Source: CAZYHS01 sp964647545 | GTDB lineage: Bacteria; UBA10199; GCA-002796325; 1-14-0-20-49-13 | NCBI GenBank assembly: GCA_964647545.1 | Contig: CAZYHS010000007.1 | Location: 1-64,000, forward strand | Reading direction: 5' to 3' | DNA: 64,000 nt | Part shown: piece by piece, positions 41,318-49,828 of the stretch | How the letters are laid out: every line of letters starts with the position of its first letter | How positions within the stretch are numbered: position 1 is the first letter of the stretch | Program-made: the position numbers and the translations under genes | Notes under the pieces: model-generated | Told to the model about the DNA's origin: nothing | Seen by the model: only the letters and a program-made list of their open reading frames with translations | Databases searched by the model: none

Positions 41318-42319
41318 ATGGGAGACAAAGCGCTAAAACTTCGAATTGACGAATTAAAGGGGCTTTTCAGGTCTGGTTTTAATAACTTCGAGAACCTCTC
41401 AGGCCCCATCGACGAAGATGTTATTCTCGAAGGGTCAAAAAATTTCTATCGCCCCCTCCCTGTCGACGAGTTCATTCCGGACAAGAAAAATCCCTATAAA
41501 AATTTTTTCACGGTGACGTGGTATGCGGCTCATAAAAGAAAAGAGAAAAATCCTAAAAAATGTGAGAAGCCCAAAAAAGACGGCTGCATGAAAACCAAGC
41601 GGCATCACATGAAACCGACCGCATCCGGAAAAATATTCAATGCCTACGACCCAAAATGCATAGCACTTGGCCCCGCAGCCAGAAAGAGGCTCCCGTACGG
41701 AACTTTTGTGAAAATTACGGCCGGAGATAAATCGGTCATCGCACAAGTGTGCGACGCAAAAAACACCCCCGGAGCCGATCTGAACAAAGCGATGTACGAC
41801 CTGCTTGGTTCTCCGGAAGGAAAGGTCACCATCGAAAAGGTCGTCCCTAAAAAGAGGACCGAAAAGCACATCATGCTGCTGCTTGGAAACGGAGAATCCC
41901 CAAAATTCGCCCCGTCAACAGACGGCAAGGACGCTTACAATCCGGCAAACACAAGATGGACCGACTTTCAATGGAGAGTTTTCTTGTCGGGCAACATTAT
42001 GGCACGACAAGGATTATTTGAAAGGCTTGCCGGTCAGGACATATTTTTAAAGACTGCAAATGGCAAGTACAGCTATCAGATAGCCGTCGGAGATTTTTTC
42101 AGCGAAAAAGAGGCGACTTACGCGGCAAAGAGGTTTTGCGCTTTTTGCGACGACAACAAATGCGGCAAGGAAGAACAAAGCGCCCTCGATGCCTTTTGCA
42201 CTGGGATGTTTATCTATTCGGACGAATGGCCTAAAAATTTCAGAAGTCCTCTCAAGCTGTCTGATGGAGAAAACACAAAACCTATCAATCCGAGGAGCGA
42301 AAAAAAGGTCAAGAAATGA
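41318..42319 (+). CDS. RlpA-like double-psi beta-barrel protein
   Basis: A 333-residue protein with no visible signal peptide. Residues about 65-170 hold an RlpA/expansin-like double-psi barrel: VTWYAAH...TASGKIFNAYDPKCIALGPAARKRLPYGTFVKI, ending VIAQVCDAKNTPGAD. This fold binds or cleaves peptidoglycan in related proteins. The C-terminal half has several Cys (CAFCDDNKCGK) and no domain that I recognise. The start ATG 41318 has a weak site. It is convergent with Fe-ADH and overlaps it by 11 bases. Confidence 0.75.
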   Translation: MGDKALKLRIDELKGLFRSGFNNFENLSGPIDEDVILEGSKNFYRPLPVDEFIPDKKNPYKNFFTVTWYAAHKRKEKNPKKCEKPKKDGCMKTKRHHMKPTASGKIFNAYDPKCIALGPAARKRLPYGTFVKITAGDKSVIAQVCDAKNTPGADLNKAMYDLLGSPEGKVTIEKVVPKKRTEKHIMLLLGNGESPKFAPSTDGKDAYNPANTRWTDFQWRVFLSGNIMARQGLFERLAGQDIFLKTANGKYSYQIAVGDFFSEKEATYAAKRFCAFCDDNKCGKEEQSALDAFCTGMFIYSDEWPKNFRSPLKLSDGENTKPINPRSEKKVKK

Positions 42320-43406
42320 GCCTTCTGTAAATGGCCTCAACATCTTCGGCTCTGATATCGACCGGACATGCCGCCATATTGCGGCTTTGCATCACTTCAG
42401 GCACCCTCTTCATTAAGAACGCTTCGTCGATATTCGGTTCGAAGTCAAACTTCAGCGAATCAAGCCAGTCGAAAAATGCCTGCTGTTCCATTCCGATCGC
42501 CTTGAAAAAAAGTTTGAGATCGCGTTCGACGCTTGGCTTGAAAAACTCCATCACATATTTCATCACAACGCCGTTGGCCGCGCCGTGACTTAGCCCAAAC
42601 TCGGTCGTAAGCGGATAACCGATAGAATGTTGAAGCGTGGTACCGCTTTGCGCGATCGTCAACCCGCCATAAAGAGAGGCCTGCGATAAGGCTGAGCGCG
42701 CCGCCTGATTGTTGGGCGCGTCCAAAGCAGTGCGCAGATTTTCGACTATCAACTTCGCCCCTTCAAATATCAGCGGGTATAAAAGCCTGTTGCGTTTTTT
42801 GGAGTACAACCCTTCCAGCAGATGGCTGAGAGCGTCAACAGCCGTGTCCCTCGTGACAATTGCTCCGGTCGAGGCGGTGTAGGCCGGATCGACGAACGCC
42901 ACTTTCGGGAAGATCAGGTTGGAAGTAAAGCCGGCCTTTTTCTTTTTGGCAGAGTCGGTGATGACGCTATACGGAGTCACCTCGCTTCCGGTGCCGCTCG
43001 TCGTAGGGATCGCCGCAACCGGAAAAGCCTTTTTTATCTTCTCCGGATCGTAAACATCCGCCCCGTTCAAAGTGTTGGCCGCTATGACCGAAACCGCCTT
43101 AGCGGCATCGATGGGGCTTCCGCCCCCTATACCTATGACAAAGTCGGCGTTAGCCGATTTAAAAGCCGCGGCTCCCGCCATGATTGTTTCAAGGTCGGGA
43201 TTTTCACCGACACGATCAAAAAGTTCGAAAGGGACCTTGCACGATTCAAGTGAGCAGACGCAATCGTCGAAAGCGCCGCTGGTCTTCGCAGAGCGTCTTC
43301 CGGTTATCAACATCGCTTTCCGGCCAAGCTGCGAAAAGTCGAACGCCGCCCCTTTAAGACACGCGTTTCCAAAGAAAATTTCCGTGGGTACGAACATGCG
43401 ATACAT
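42309..43406 (-). CDS. Iron-containing alcohol dehydrogenase
   Basis: A 365-residue protein. The NAD-binding motif GGGSPIDAAKAVSV (about 95-108), the metal site motif DALSHLLEGLYS (His) and the HGAANGVVMKYV motif are typical of Fe-ADH (type III). It oxidises alcohols or aldehydes with NAD. The exact substrate is unknown. It is preceded by a strong GGGGGAGCT. It is 9 bases after the stop of the hypothetical gene at 43416. Confidence 0.9.
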   Translation of the reverse strand: MYRMFVPTEIFFGNACLKGAAFDFSQLGRKAMLITGRRSAKTSGAFDDCVCSLESCKVPFELFDRVGENPDLETIMAGAAAFKSANADFVIGIGGGSPIDAAKAVSVIAANTLNGADVYDPEKIKKAFPVAAIPTTSGTGSEVTPYSVITDSAKKKKAGFTSNLIFPKVAFVDPAYTASTGAIVTRDTAVDALSHLLEGLYSKKRNRLLYPLIFEGAKLIVENLRTALDAPNNQAARSALSQASLYGGLTIAQSGTTLQHSIGYPLTTEFGLSHGAANGVVMKYVMEFFKPSVERDLKLFFKAIGMEQQAFFDWLDSLKFDFEPNIDEAFLMKRVPEVMQSRNMAACPVDIRAEDVEAIYRRLIS

Positions 43407-43415
43407 AGCTCCCCC

Positions 43416-44090
43416 TTATTTGATGCCGAAGAAGAGCACATCACGAATGACGGTCAAAGAAAAATCTCCAACAAAGAGGACGTTGGGCTTGTCCCCTCTT
43501 TTTCGAAGGACATCGAAGACCCTATCGACGGCTTCGTCATCTTTGAAACCGAGGTCATAAATGTCAACACCAAGAGCTCTTGCAATTGACAGGAAATAGC
43601 TCGCATAGGCCGGTATTGCGGAGTTGCGTTTAGCCTTGCAGCCTTGAATGAAAAAGACCCAGCGCCCGGGGCTTGTCATCACCTTCTCTTCGAAGCCGAA
43701 CGACGAATAGGCCGCCGCCAGCTCATGGGCGCAATCGCCGTCACTTGAAGCAAAGAGCATCAAGCCAAGAGGTCTGGATGATTCGACCGAAAAAGAAAAA
43801 CGTTCGCACGAGGCTGTCTTCGGAAGCCTCTCAAGAAAACGCTCCGCCGCACGGCGTAAAAACGCCTCCCTGCCGAATTCGAGCTCAAGCTCGCCGAACT
43901 CTTTTTGCACGAAACGCAATTCTTTTAACGTCAGCTCTTTATCGAGTTTAACAGCTCCGGCCGTACCGAATGCCGCGCCGGCATACTCATAGAGAGCGGC
44001 TTTTTTCTCGTCGCGCGAACATCGCGACAAGCTGTTCGAACATGCATGGCTGTATTTGATCGGCTTAAGAGCCTTGTCTGGGGCTGGCAT
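43416..44090 (-). CDS. Hypothetical protein upstream of Fe-ADH
   Basis: A 224-residue soluble protein with no signal peptide. An acidic helical region (about 50-75), then a beta/alpha part with a cluster of hydrophobics (GRWVFFIQGC), and a C-terminal helix (VLFVGDFSLTVIRDVLFF). It contains a few Cys, including one in GDCAHE and FIQGC. No family is recognised. It is in one operon with DUF155 (28-base gap) and Fe-ADH (9-base gap). Confidence 0.65.
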   Translation of the reverse strand: MPAPDKALKPIKYSHACSNSLSRCSRDEKKAALYEYAGAAFGTAGAVKLDKELTLKELRFVQKEFGELELEFGREAFLRRAAERFLERLPKTASCERFSFSVESSRPLGLMLFASSDGDCAHELAAAYSSFGFEEKVMTSPGRWVFFIQGCKAKRNSAIPAYASYFLSIARALGVDIYDLGFKDDEAVDRVFDVLRKRGDKPNVLFVGDFSLTVIRDVLFFGIK

Positions 44091-44118
44091 GGCGGCGGCT
44101 AACTATGTCACAGGAGGC

Positions 44119-44922
44119 TTAATGTCCATTGAAAAAGGGCTGAAAGAAATAAAGGACGATGTCAACCGCGATAAGAATGATGATAGCCCATTCAAGGGAG
44201 TTTGCGTTGCGGTACTGCAGCAGCTCCGAGATAAGCTCCAGATTTTCCTGTATCATTCTAAGTTTGTAATCGACCGTTTTGTAGCGGTCGCGGATCTCGA
44301 ACATCTCGACTGCGCTGTGATAAAGATTATCAAGAACTTGGTCTCTCCAAGTTTCATCGGGTTTATCGAGAAGATAGGCCGTAGAGACCAGATTTTGTTT
44401 TGTGGTGATGCAGTGGCCGATGAACTTTTTGATGTTGGTGGCTCGCTGCGCCAGACGGCCTTTAAGCCTTAGGGCATCTCCAAGATCGCCCGTTTTTTTC
44501 AAAAGCTCCTCCACCCTGTTCTCAAAAAACTCCAGCGCGGTCGATCTGGCAAGGACCAAGGCGAGAATGTCGATCTTGTCGAGAGAAAGATCGGTAAGGG
44601 TCGCCCCGTTAAAACCGACTGTGTCCTTTTCAAGAGAATTGACCTCGACAAAGAACTCTTCGCTGGAGACGCTTTCGGGTTTTTCTCCGATTATCGAACG
44701 GATCTTCACCATTATCTGGGCCTGTCTCGCCGGATCGATGTTAAAAAAGACCACGCTGCCGAATCGATAAATGAAAAAATAAGAGCCTTCATCCTCGCGA
44801 TAGACAAGCTTTGTGGAAGACTGGCTCAGCGCCGTCACGCTGAACAAGCGGTCGAGCTCCTTGAGTTTTAGAACGTCGGTAAAATGATAGGCCTGAAACG
44901 AATAGCGTTTTTGATTGTTCAT
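44119..44922 (-). CDS. RMD1/YagE family (DUF155) protein
   Basis: A 267-residue protein. The region SSTKLVYREDEGSYFFIYRFGSVVFFNID (about 35-65) and the middle LSLDKIDILALVLARSTALEFFENRVEELL are typical of DUF155, the RMD1/Sif2-3 family of meiosis and mitochondrial proteins. One C-terminal transmembrane segment (WAIIILIAVDIVLYFF) follows. Function in bacteria is unknown. It is the first gene of the three-gene minus-strand operon. Confidence 0.85.
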   Translation of the reverse strand: MNNQKRYSFQAYHFTDVLKLKELDRLFSVTALSQSSTKLVYREDEGSYFFIYRFGSVVFFNIDPARQAQIMVKIRSIIGEKPESVSSEEFFVEVNSLEKDTVGFNGATLTDLSLDKIDILALVLARSTALEFFENRVEELLKKTGDLGDALRLKGRLAQRATNIKKFIGHCITTKQNLVSTAYLLDKPDETWRDQVLDNLYHSAVEMFEIRDRYKTVDYKLRMIQENLELISELLQYRNANSLEWAIIILIAVDIVLYFFQPFFNGH

Positions 44923-45012
44923 AGACGCTAAGCCATAACAAATTATTTGCGTTTAGACAAGCTCGGCAAATATTGCTTTTTTAAAATTTCGGTGCTAAAT
45001 GCTCACGCCACT

Positions 45013-45909
45013 ATGAACGAACTTATACTCGACGCCCTCTTCGACAGCCTTAAAATGCTTCCGTTCCTGTTCGCGGTCTATCTTTTTATCGAACTCCTCG
45101 AGTACAGGTTCGGTCAAAAATTGCGCTCTAAGGTCGCGCACGCTAAAAGATACGGCCCCCTGATAGGCGCGATGCTCGGGCTCTTTCCGCAATGCGGTTT
45201 TTCGGTCATCGGAGCCAGCCTCTACGTACGCAGACTTGTGACCATCGGCACGATGGTTGCAATTTTTCTTGCCACCAGCGACGAGGCCATTCCCGTGATT
45301 CTTGCCCAACCCGGGCACATGCATCTTCTCGCTCCGCTGCTGGGAGTAAAGTTCGTCATAGCGGTCGTCACCGGCTACGCGCTCGACCTCTTAATATTTA
45401 AGAACCAGCAGTTGGCGGAGCACCAGAATTCGCCTCAGCACGACTGCCCCGACTGCGAAACAGTCGTTGTCGAAGAGCACGGCTGCTGCGGGCATCATGT
45501 CTCCGAAGGGAAGAAAAAACTTGAGCTGCTCTTGCATCCAATCAAGCACACAATGTCGGTCTTTGTATTTATCTTTGCCGTAACTCTTCTGCTTAACTTA
45601 ATTATTGACCGCGTCGGCGAAGAGCACCTCTCCGAGTTTCTGTTGGGCAACTCGCTTTTGCAGCCGGTCTTTGCGGCACTTGTCGGACTTATTCCAAGCT
45701 GTGCGGCTTCAGTCGCGATCACTCAGGTCTATATTGCCGGAGGGATCGGTTTTGGGTCGGCGATCGCCGGTCTTTCGGCCAGCGGCGGCATAGGTTTACT
45801 TGTGCTTATTCGCGAGACAAAGAGCCTAAAACAGACGCTCAAAATCATCGGCATCTTGTTTGCCGTCAGCGCCCTAAGCGGCGTTCTTATTCAGTTATTT
45901 GTCTCTTAA
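45013..45909 (+). CDS. ArsP_2-type heavy-metal permease (putative Mn exporter-like)
   Basis: From ATG 45013 (MNELILDALF) the product has 298 residues. A longer frame from 44947 has a poor start. About eight to ten TMs are seen, with the paired motifs LFPQCGFSVIGASLYVRRLVTIGTMVAIFLATSDEAIPVI and LIPSCAASVAITQVYIAGGIGFGSAIAGL. These are the two halves of the PF11449 family. A cytoplasmic loop rich in Cys and His (HDCPDCETVVVEEHGCCGHH) lies between them and probably binds the metal. It exports or takes up Mn or a heavy metal. No regulator is adjacent. Confidence 0.85.
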   Translation: MNELILDALFDSLKMLPFLFAVYLFIELLEYRFGQKLRSKVAHAKRYGPLIGAMLGLFPQCGFSVIGASLYVRRLVTIGTMVAIFLATSDEAIPVILAQPGHMHLLAPLLGVKFVIAVVTGYALDLLIFKNQQLAEHQNSPQHDCPDCETVVVEEHGCCGHHVSEGKKKLELLLHPIKHTMSVFVFIFAVTLLLNLIIDRVGEEHLSEFLLGNSLLQPVFAALVGLIPSCAASVAITQVYIAGGIGFGSAIAGLSASGGIGLLVLIRETKSLKQTLKIIGILFAVSALSGVLIQLFVS

Positions 45910-46050
45910 ATCTCTGAAATCGGTCAAATTTAAAGTAATACTTTAAGAAAACACCTCCCAATAGAACATATTTTCTTTGATTTTTCATATGGTTACTATA
46001 TGGGCCTCGGTACTGTAAAAAATAGCTAACACCAAAAAAGGAGTATCAGC

Positions 46051-47847
46051 ATGAAGAGATTTTTATTTCTGTGCGGTTTCATTATTTTTTCCACCTTAAT
46101 TGTGTCGCCAAGTGCTGGCGCCGCGGATTTCAGCTTAGACCCCGACTCGGTTACAGTTGAGCCTGCACCAATCGGCGGAGCGCCGGTCACAGGCAAGATA
46201 CTAGTCAAAAGAACTTACAGCAGTGATTTTTGGGATTTCGACTGGCTTGCAGGTGTCAAAAATTTGGAATTTAGCCTAGGTGGAGCAGATGCTGCGAACT
46301 TTGCACTAACGACAGGCGGTTCTGCTTGCACACAAGGCCAGACATTACTGCTCAACTGTTATATTTATTTCACGTTCACGCCTACGGCTGCAGCTTCGAA
46401 CATATTTAATGCCACACTCACAATTAGCGCTGAAGATAAAGCAACACAGACGGTCAACATAACCGCCTCAAGCACCGGCTGCTACAACGGCGTCATCGAA
46501 GATGCCGAAACCTGCGACGACGGAAACGCGGATGCCGGCGACGGTTGCAACGCAACCTGCCAGATCGAAGTCTGCGGCAATAGCGTCGTCGATTTCGGCG
46601 AAACCTGCGACGACGGCAACACTTCGAACGCAGACGCATGCCTTAACGATTGCACCCTCCCCGTTTGCGGCGATAATATTTTAAGCGCCGGCGAAGGTTG
46701 CGACGACGGCAATACGACCGACGGCGACGGCTGTTCTTCTCTCTGCGTAAGCGAATTCTGCGGAGACGGAACATTGCAAGCTGCAACAGAGGCTTGTGAC
46801 GACGGTGCAGCAAACAGCGACACAACCCCAGACGCCTGCCGTACGAACTGCGCAGCAGCGCGCTGTGGCGACGGCACGATCGACACAGGCGAAGGTTGCG
46901 ACGACGGCAATACGACCGACGGCGACGGTTGCAACGCAACCTGNNNNNNNNNNNNNNNNNNNNNNNNNNNNNNNNNNNNNNNNNNNNNNNNNNNNNNNNN
47001 NNNNNNNNNNNNNNNNNNNNNNNNNNNNNNNNNNNNNNNNNNNTGCGACGACGGCAATACGACCGACGGCGACGGTTGCAACGCAACCTGCCAGATCGAA
47101 ATCTGCGGCAACAGCGTCGTCGATTTCGGCGAAACCTGCGACGACGGCAACACTTCGAACGCAGACACATGCCTTAACGATTGCACCCTCCCCGTTTGCG
47201 GCGACAACATTTTAAGCGCCGGCGAAGGCTGCGACGACGGCAATAATGCAAACGACGATGGTTGCAACGCGATCTGCGTAAGCGAATTCTGCGGCGACGG
47301 TATTTTACAGGCAACAACAGAAGCCTGCGACGACGGTGCTGCAAACAGCGACACAATTCCGGATGCTTGCCGTACAAATTGTACACTTGCCGCTTGCGGC
47401 GACGCTATCGCCGATTTCGGCGAAGCCTGCGACGACGGCAACACTTCGAACGCAGACGCGTGCCTTAACGATTGCACCCTCCCCGTTTGCGGCGACAACA
47501 TTTTAAGCGCCGGCGAAGGTTGCGACGACGGCAACACAACCGACGGCGACGGCTGTTCTTCTCTCTGTGTAAGCGAATTTTGCGGAGATAACATCGTGCA
47601 GACGGCGTTTGAAACATGCGACGACGGCAACACGACCGACGGTGACGATTGCAGCTCAACATGCACAATTGAAACACCCGAAACGCCAGACACGTCCGAC
47701 AACACAGAGAATCCTTCAACCGACGGCACAACGACACCTGATAATAACGATGCCACAACCGGCGACGAAACAAACACATCTGAGAATGACAAAACCACAC
47801 CCCCTATAACCGGCTTCTCGGGCGGCGGTTGCAGCTTGATAAGATAA
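46051..47847 (+). CDS. Secreted Cys-rich DUF4215-type repeat protein (with assembly gap)
   Basis: About 598 residues, including 34 unknown because of a 100-N gap. A Sec signal peptide ends near residue 24, and a strong AAAAAAGGAG precedes the ATG. Residues about 25-145 resemble an ASPM-SPD-2/choice-of-anchor beta domain. Then come Cys-rich repeats of CxDG...GE.CDDGN(T/A)(T/S)(D/N).DGC...C, the Myxococcus Cys-rich (DUF4215) repeat, up to about residue 530. A Thr/Pro/Asp-rich linker and the tail GFSGGGCSLIR follow. These proteins are usually surface-exposed adhesins. The tail is reminiscent of Gly-Gly-Cys sorting signals but lacks a transmembrane segment. The real repeat number is not known. 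Confidence 0.8.
   Translation: MKRFLFLCGFIIFSTLIVSPSAGAADFSLDPDSVTVEPAPIGGAPVTGKILVKRTYSSDFWDFDWLAGVKNLEFSLGGADAANFALTTGGSACTQGQTLLLNCYIYFTFTPTAAASNIFNATLTISAEDKATQTVNITASSTGCYNGVIEDAETCDDGNADAGDGCNATCQIEVCGNSVVDFGETCDDGNTSNADACLNDCTLPVCGDNILSAGEGCDDGNTTDGDGCSSLCVSEFCGDGTLQAATEACDDGAANSDTTPDACRTNCAAARCGDGTIDTGEGCDDGNTTDGDGCNATXXXXXXXXXXXXXXXXXXXXXXXXXXXXXXXXXXCDDGNTTDGDGCNATCQIEICGNSVVDFGETCDDGNTSNADTCLNDCTLPVCGDNILSAGEGCDDGNNANDDGCNAICVSEFCGDGILQATTEACDDGAANSDTIPDACRTNCTLAACGDAIADFGEACDDGNTSNADACLNDCTLPVCGDNILSAGEGCDDGNTTDGDGCSSLCVSEFCGDNIVQTAFETCDDGNTTDGDDCSSTCTIETPETPDTSDNTENPSTDGTTTPDNNDATTGDETNTSENDKTTPPITGFSGGGCSLIR
46495..47670 (+). repeat. Tandem DUF4215-type coding repeats
   Basis: Units of about 35-40 codons, each with GAAGGTTGCGACGACGGC-like cores, recur about a dozen times. 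Longer near-identical blocks (for example the bases around 46560-46730 recur at 47090-47240 and partly at 47420-47550) suggest recent duplication. It is not a CRISPR: no constant spacers exist, and all copies are in one reading frame. Confidence 0.85.
46944..47043. other. 100-N assembly gap inside the repeat region
   Basis: A run of exactly 100 N. The last 47 bases before it (46897-46943) and the first 47 after it (47044-47090) are identical, so the gap is a join over a collapsed tandem repeat, and its true size is unknown. The reading frame happens to be kept. Confidence 0.95.
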
Positions 47848-47871
47848 AATTGATTTTTCTATAATGCTTTA

Positions 47872-47914
47872 AAAACCCGCATTCAGAACATTCTGGATGC
47901 GGGTTTTATTTTTT
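47872..47914 (+). terminator. Terminator after the Cys-rich protein
   Basis: A 17-bp stem, AAAACCCGCATTCAGAA (47872-47888) with TTCTGGATGCGGGTTTT (47891-47907), has one G-U pair and is followed by ATTTTTTT. Confidence 0.88.
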
Positions 47915-47927
47915 TCAAAATCCCCGC

Positions 47928-47957
47928 TTGACAAGTGAACGCTCGTTCACCTATAAG
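47928..47957 (+). promoter_or_regulatory. SOS-type promoter/operator of the lexA-like operon
   Basis: The -35 box is TTGACA (47928-47933), and after 18 bases the -10 box is TATAAG (47952-47957). Between them lies the perfect palindrome GTGAACG-CT-CGTTCAC (47935-47950), which contains GAAC-N4-GTTC, the Gram-positive-type LexA box. The start codon ATG is at 47964, 7 bases after the -10 box, so the transcript should start at or close to the A of the ATG, with no leader. Confidence 0.75.
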
Positions 47958-47963
47958 TGACCC

Positions 47964-48545
47964 ATGGAATCGAACCCGAAACTTTCAAATGCGGCGGCAT
48001 TACTTAAATCGTTTGTAAAAGAGAACTGCCGTTTACCAAGCTACTCGGAGCTGGCTAAAATGTTCGGCTTCGCCTCTAAAAATGCCGCCTATAAGCTGGC
48101 AAACAGGCTGATAGAAGCCGGCATTCTTCAAAAGGACCCCGTTACCGGCCATCTAAAACTAAATAATCCGGGGCTGCAAATTGCCGGTTACGTTCAGGCG
48201 GGCTTCCCCTCTCCGGCCGAAGATAACTTAGTCGACACACTAAGCTTAGACGACTATCTCATCCGCAAGCCCGAGGCGAGTTTCATGTTGAAAGTCTCCG
48301 GCGACTCAATGATCGACGCAGGCATCATGCCGGGGGATCTGGTCATAATAGAACGCGGCGGCAATCCGAAAAACAACGACGTCGTTTTAGCGCAAGTCGA
48401 TCGCAACTGGACGCTCAAATATTTTTTCAAACGCAAAGGCGAGGTCGTTCTTGTCGCCGCCAACAAAAATTATCCCGAAATCCGCGCGAAAGAAGAGCTC
48501 AGCATCGCCGGAGTCGTAACCGCCGTAATAAGGAAATACCAATGA
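47964..48545 (+). CDS. LexA-family repressor/protease
   Basis: A 193-residue protein. The wHTH is at about 22-65 (LPSYSELAKMFGF...AAYKLANRLIEAGILQ). The self-cleavage site is Ala79-Gly80 in VQAGFP. The catalytic Ser115 (VSGDSMIDAG) and Lys152 (WTLKYFF) are both present. It is therefore likely an active LexA-like repressor, freed when RecA filaments trigger cleavage. The downstream polymerase overlaps it by 4 bases, so it also takes the place UmuD has in a umuDC operon. The promoter contains its likely own operator, and no ribosome site is seen, which fits leaderless translation. Confidence 0.88.
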   Translation: MESNPKLSNAAALLKSFVKENCRLPSYSELAKMFGFASKNAAYKLANRLIEAGILQKDPVTGHLKLNNPGLQIAGYVQAGFPSPAEDNLVDTLSLDDYLIRKPEASFMLKVSGDSMIDAGIMPGDLVIIERGGNPKNNDVVLAQVDRNWTLKYFFKRKGEVVLVAANKNYPEIRAKEELSIAGVVTAVIRKYQ

Positions 48546-49828
48546 CAAACAACATCCGCACCGACAACTGGCCGCGCGCCATCATGCACGTTGACTGCGA
48601 CTCGTTCTTCGCGAGCGTCGAACAGTCGATTCACCCCGAGCTTAAGGGCCGGCCCGTCGTCACCGGCGCCGAACGCGGGATCGTAACCGCCGCAAGTGTC
48701 GAGGCAAAAATGCGCGGTGTCAGTCGCGGCATGACCCTCTCCGAAGTCCGCGAAGCATGTCCCGACGTCGTCATGGTCGAAAGCGACTACGAAACCTACA
48801 CAATCTTTTCAAAGCGGCTCTTCGAAATTTTGCGCCGCTACACGCCGATCGTCGACGAATATTCCATCGACGAGGCATTTGCCGACATGACCGGAATGCG
48901 ACGTCTGTGGAAAATGTCTTACGGCGAAATCGCGCTCGAAATTCAACGGGCGGTCGAAAAGGAACTTTCAATCGGCGTATCGATCGGCGTCAGCCTTTCA
49001 AAAAGTCTCTCCAAGCTTTGTTCGAAATTCCGCAAGCCGCTGGGGATCACCACTCTCCCCGGCAAATCAATCCACGAACTGCTGAAGATGACCGACATCG
49101 ACGAAGTCTGGGGCGTAGGTCCGGCCTCGGCCGCCCTGCTGCGCTCGCGCGGAATTAAAACGGCGTTCGACTTCGTGAAAAAGCCGCGCGAATTTGCCGA
49201 ACAGCTCATGGGGAAAATCGGCATCGAGCTTCACATGGAGCTCTCGGGCGAATCGGTTTACAAACTAAACACCGAGGCCAAAGATGTCTTTGCGTCGCTA
49301 TCCAAGGCCAGAACATTTACTCCTCCCTCCAAGGACGCCGAATATGTCTTTGCACAGGCCATGCAAAACCTCGAAGAGGCCTGTGCGAAGGCGCGGCGTT
49401 ACAAACTTGCCGCAAAAAAGATCACGCTGGGTTTAAGGAGAAACGATTTTACCTCAAGGTGGGTCGATGCAAAGCTCGACAGGGCCTCGTGCTCGCCGCT
49501 CGAACTTGGCGGCGCCTTAAAAAATATGTTTCGTTCAATTTACACGATCGGCTCGCTCTACCGGCAGACAACAATTATTTTAAGCGACATCGTGCCGTCG
49601 GCAAACGTTCAATACAACCTCTTCGAAGAGCCGCTTGCGTTCGAACGGAGCCTTAAAGCCTGCTCGGCGGTCGACGAAATCAACGAACGTTTCGGTTCCA
49701 AAACGATTTTCATGGCGACCGGCCTCAAGCTCGTCGGTCGTGAAAAGGTCGTGCGCGGGGTCGTAAGATATTCATCCGAAAAAGATCTGCCGAACCTCGA
49801 AATTCCGTTCATCGGCTGTGCGATCTAA
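48542..49828 (+). CDS. Y-family DNA polymerase (UmuC/DinB-type)
   Basis: A 428-residue protein. The palm motifs HVDCDSFFASVE (Asp18) and EYSIDEAFAD (Asp110, Glu111) contain the catalytic carboxylates. The thumb HhH region WGVGPASAALLRSRGIKT and a C-terminal little-finger domain are present. No clear beta-clamp motif (QLxLF) is visible in the last 20 residues, although VQYNLFEEPL earlier has a clamp-like NLF. It copies across damaged DNA. It overlaps the LexA-like gene by 4 bases and is therefore SOS-controlled. Confidence 0.92.
   Translation: MTNNIRTDNWPRAIMHVDCDSFFASVEQSIHPELKGRPVVTGAERGIVTAASVEAKMRGVSRGMTLSEVREACPDVVMVESDYETYTIFSKRLFEILRRYTPIVDEYSIDEAFADMTGMRRLWKMSYGEIALEIQRAVEKELSIGVSIGVSLSKSLSKLCSKFRKPLGITTLPGKSIHELLKMTDIDEVWGVGPASAALLRSRGIKTAFDFVKKPREFAEQLMGKIGIELHMELSGESVYKLNTEAKDVFASLSKARTFTPPSKDAEYVFAQAMQNLEEACAKARRYKLAAKKITLGLRRNDFTSRWVDAKLDRASCSPLELGGALKNMFRSIYTIGSLYRQTTIILSDIVPSANVQYNLFEEPLAFERSLKACSAVDEINERFGSKTIFMATGLKLVGREKVVRGVVRYSSEKDLPNLEIPFIGCAI

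Noticed and set aside
46495..47670. CRISPR-like repeat array
   Set aside because: Repeats are coding, of variable length and in one frame, with no unique spacers and no cas genes nearby.
46482..47798. Long minus-strand frame (438 codons) across the Cys-rich repeat gene
   Set aside because: It is a mirror of the repeat codons (GAC-rich on plus gives GTC-rich on minus), has no ribosome site, and spans the gap. The plus-strand frame has a signal peptide and a clear family.
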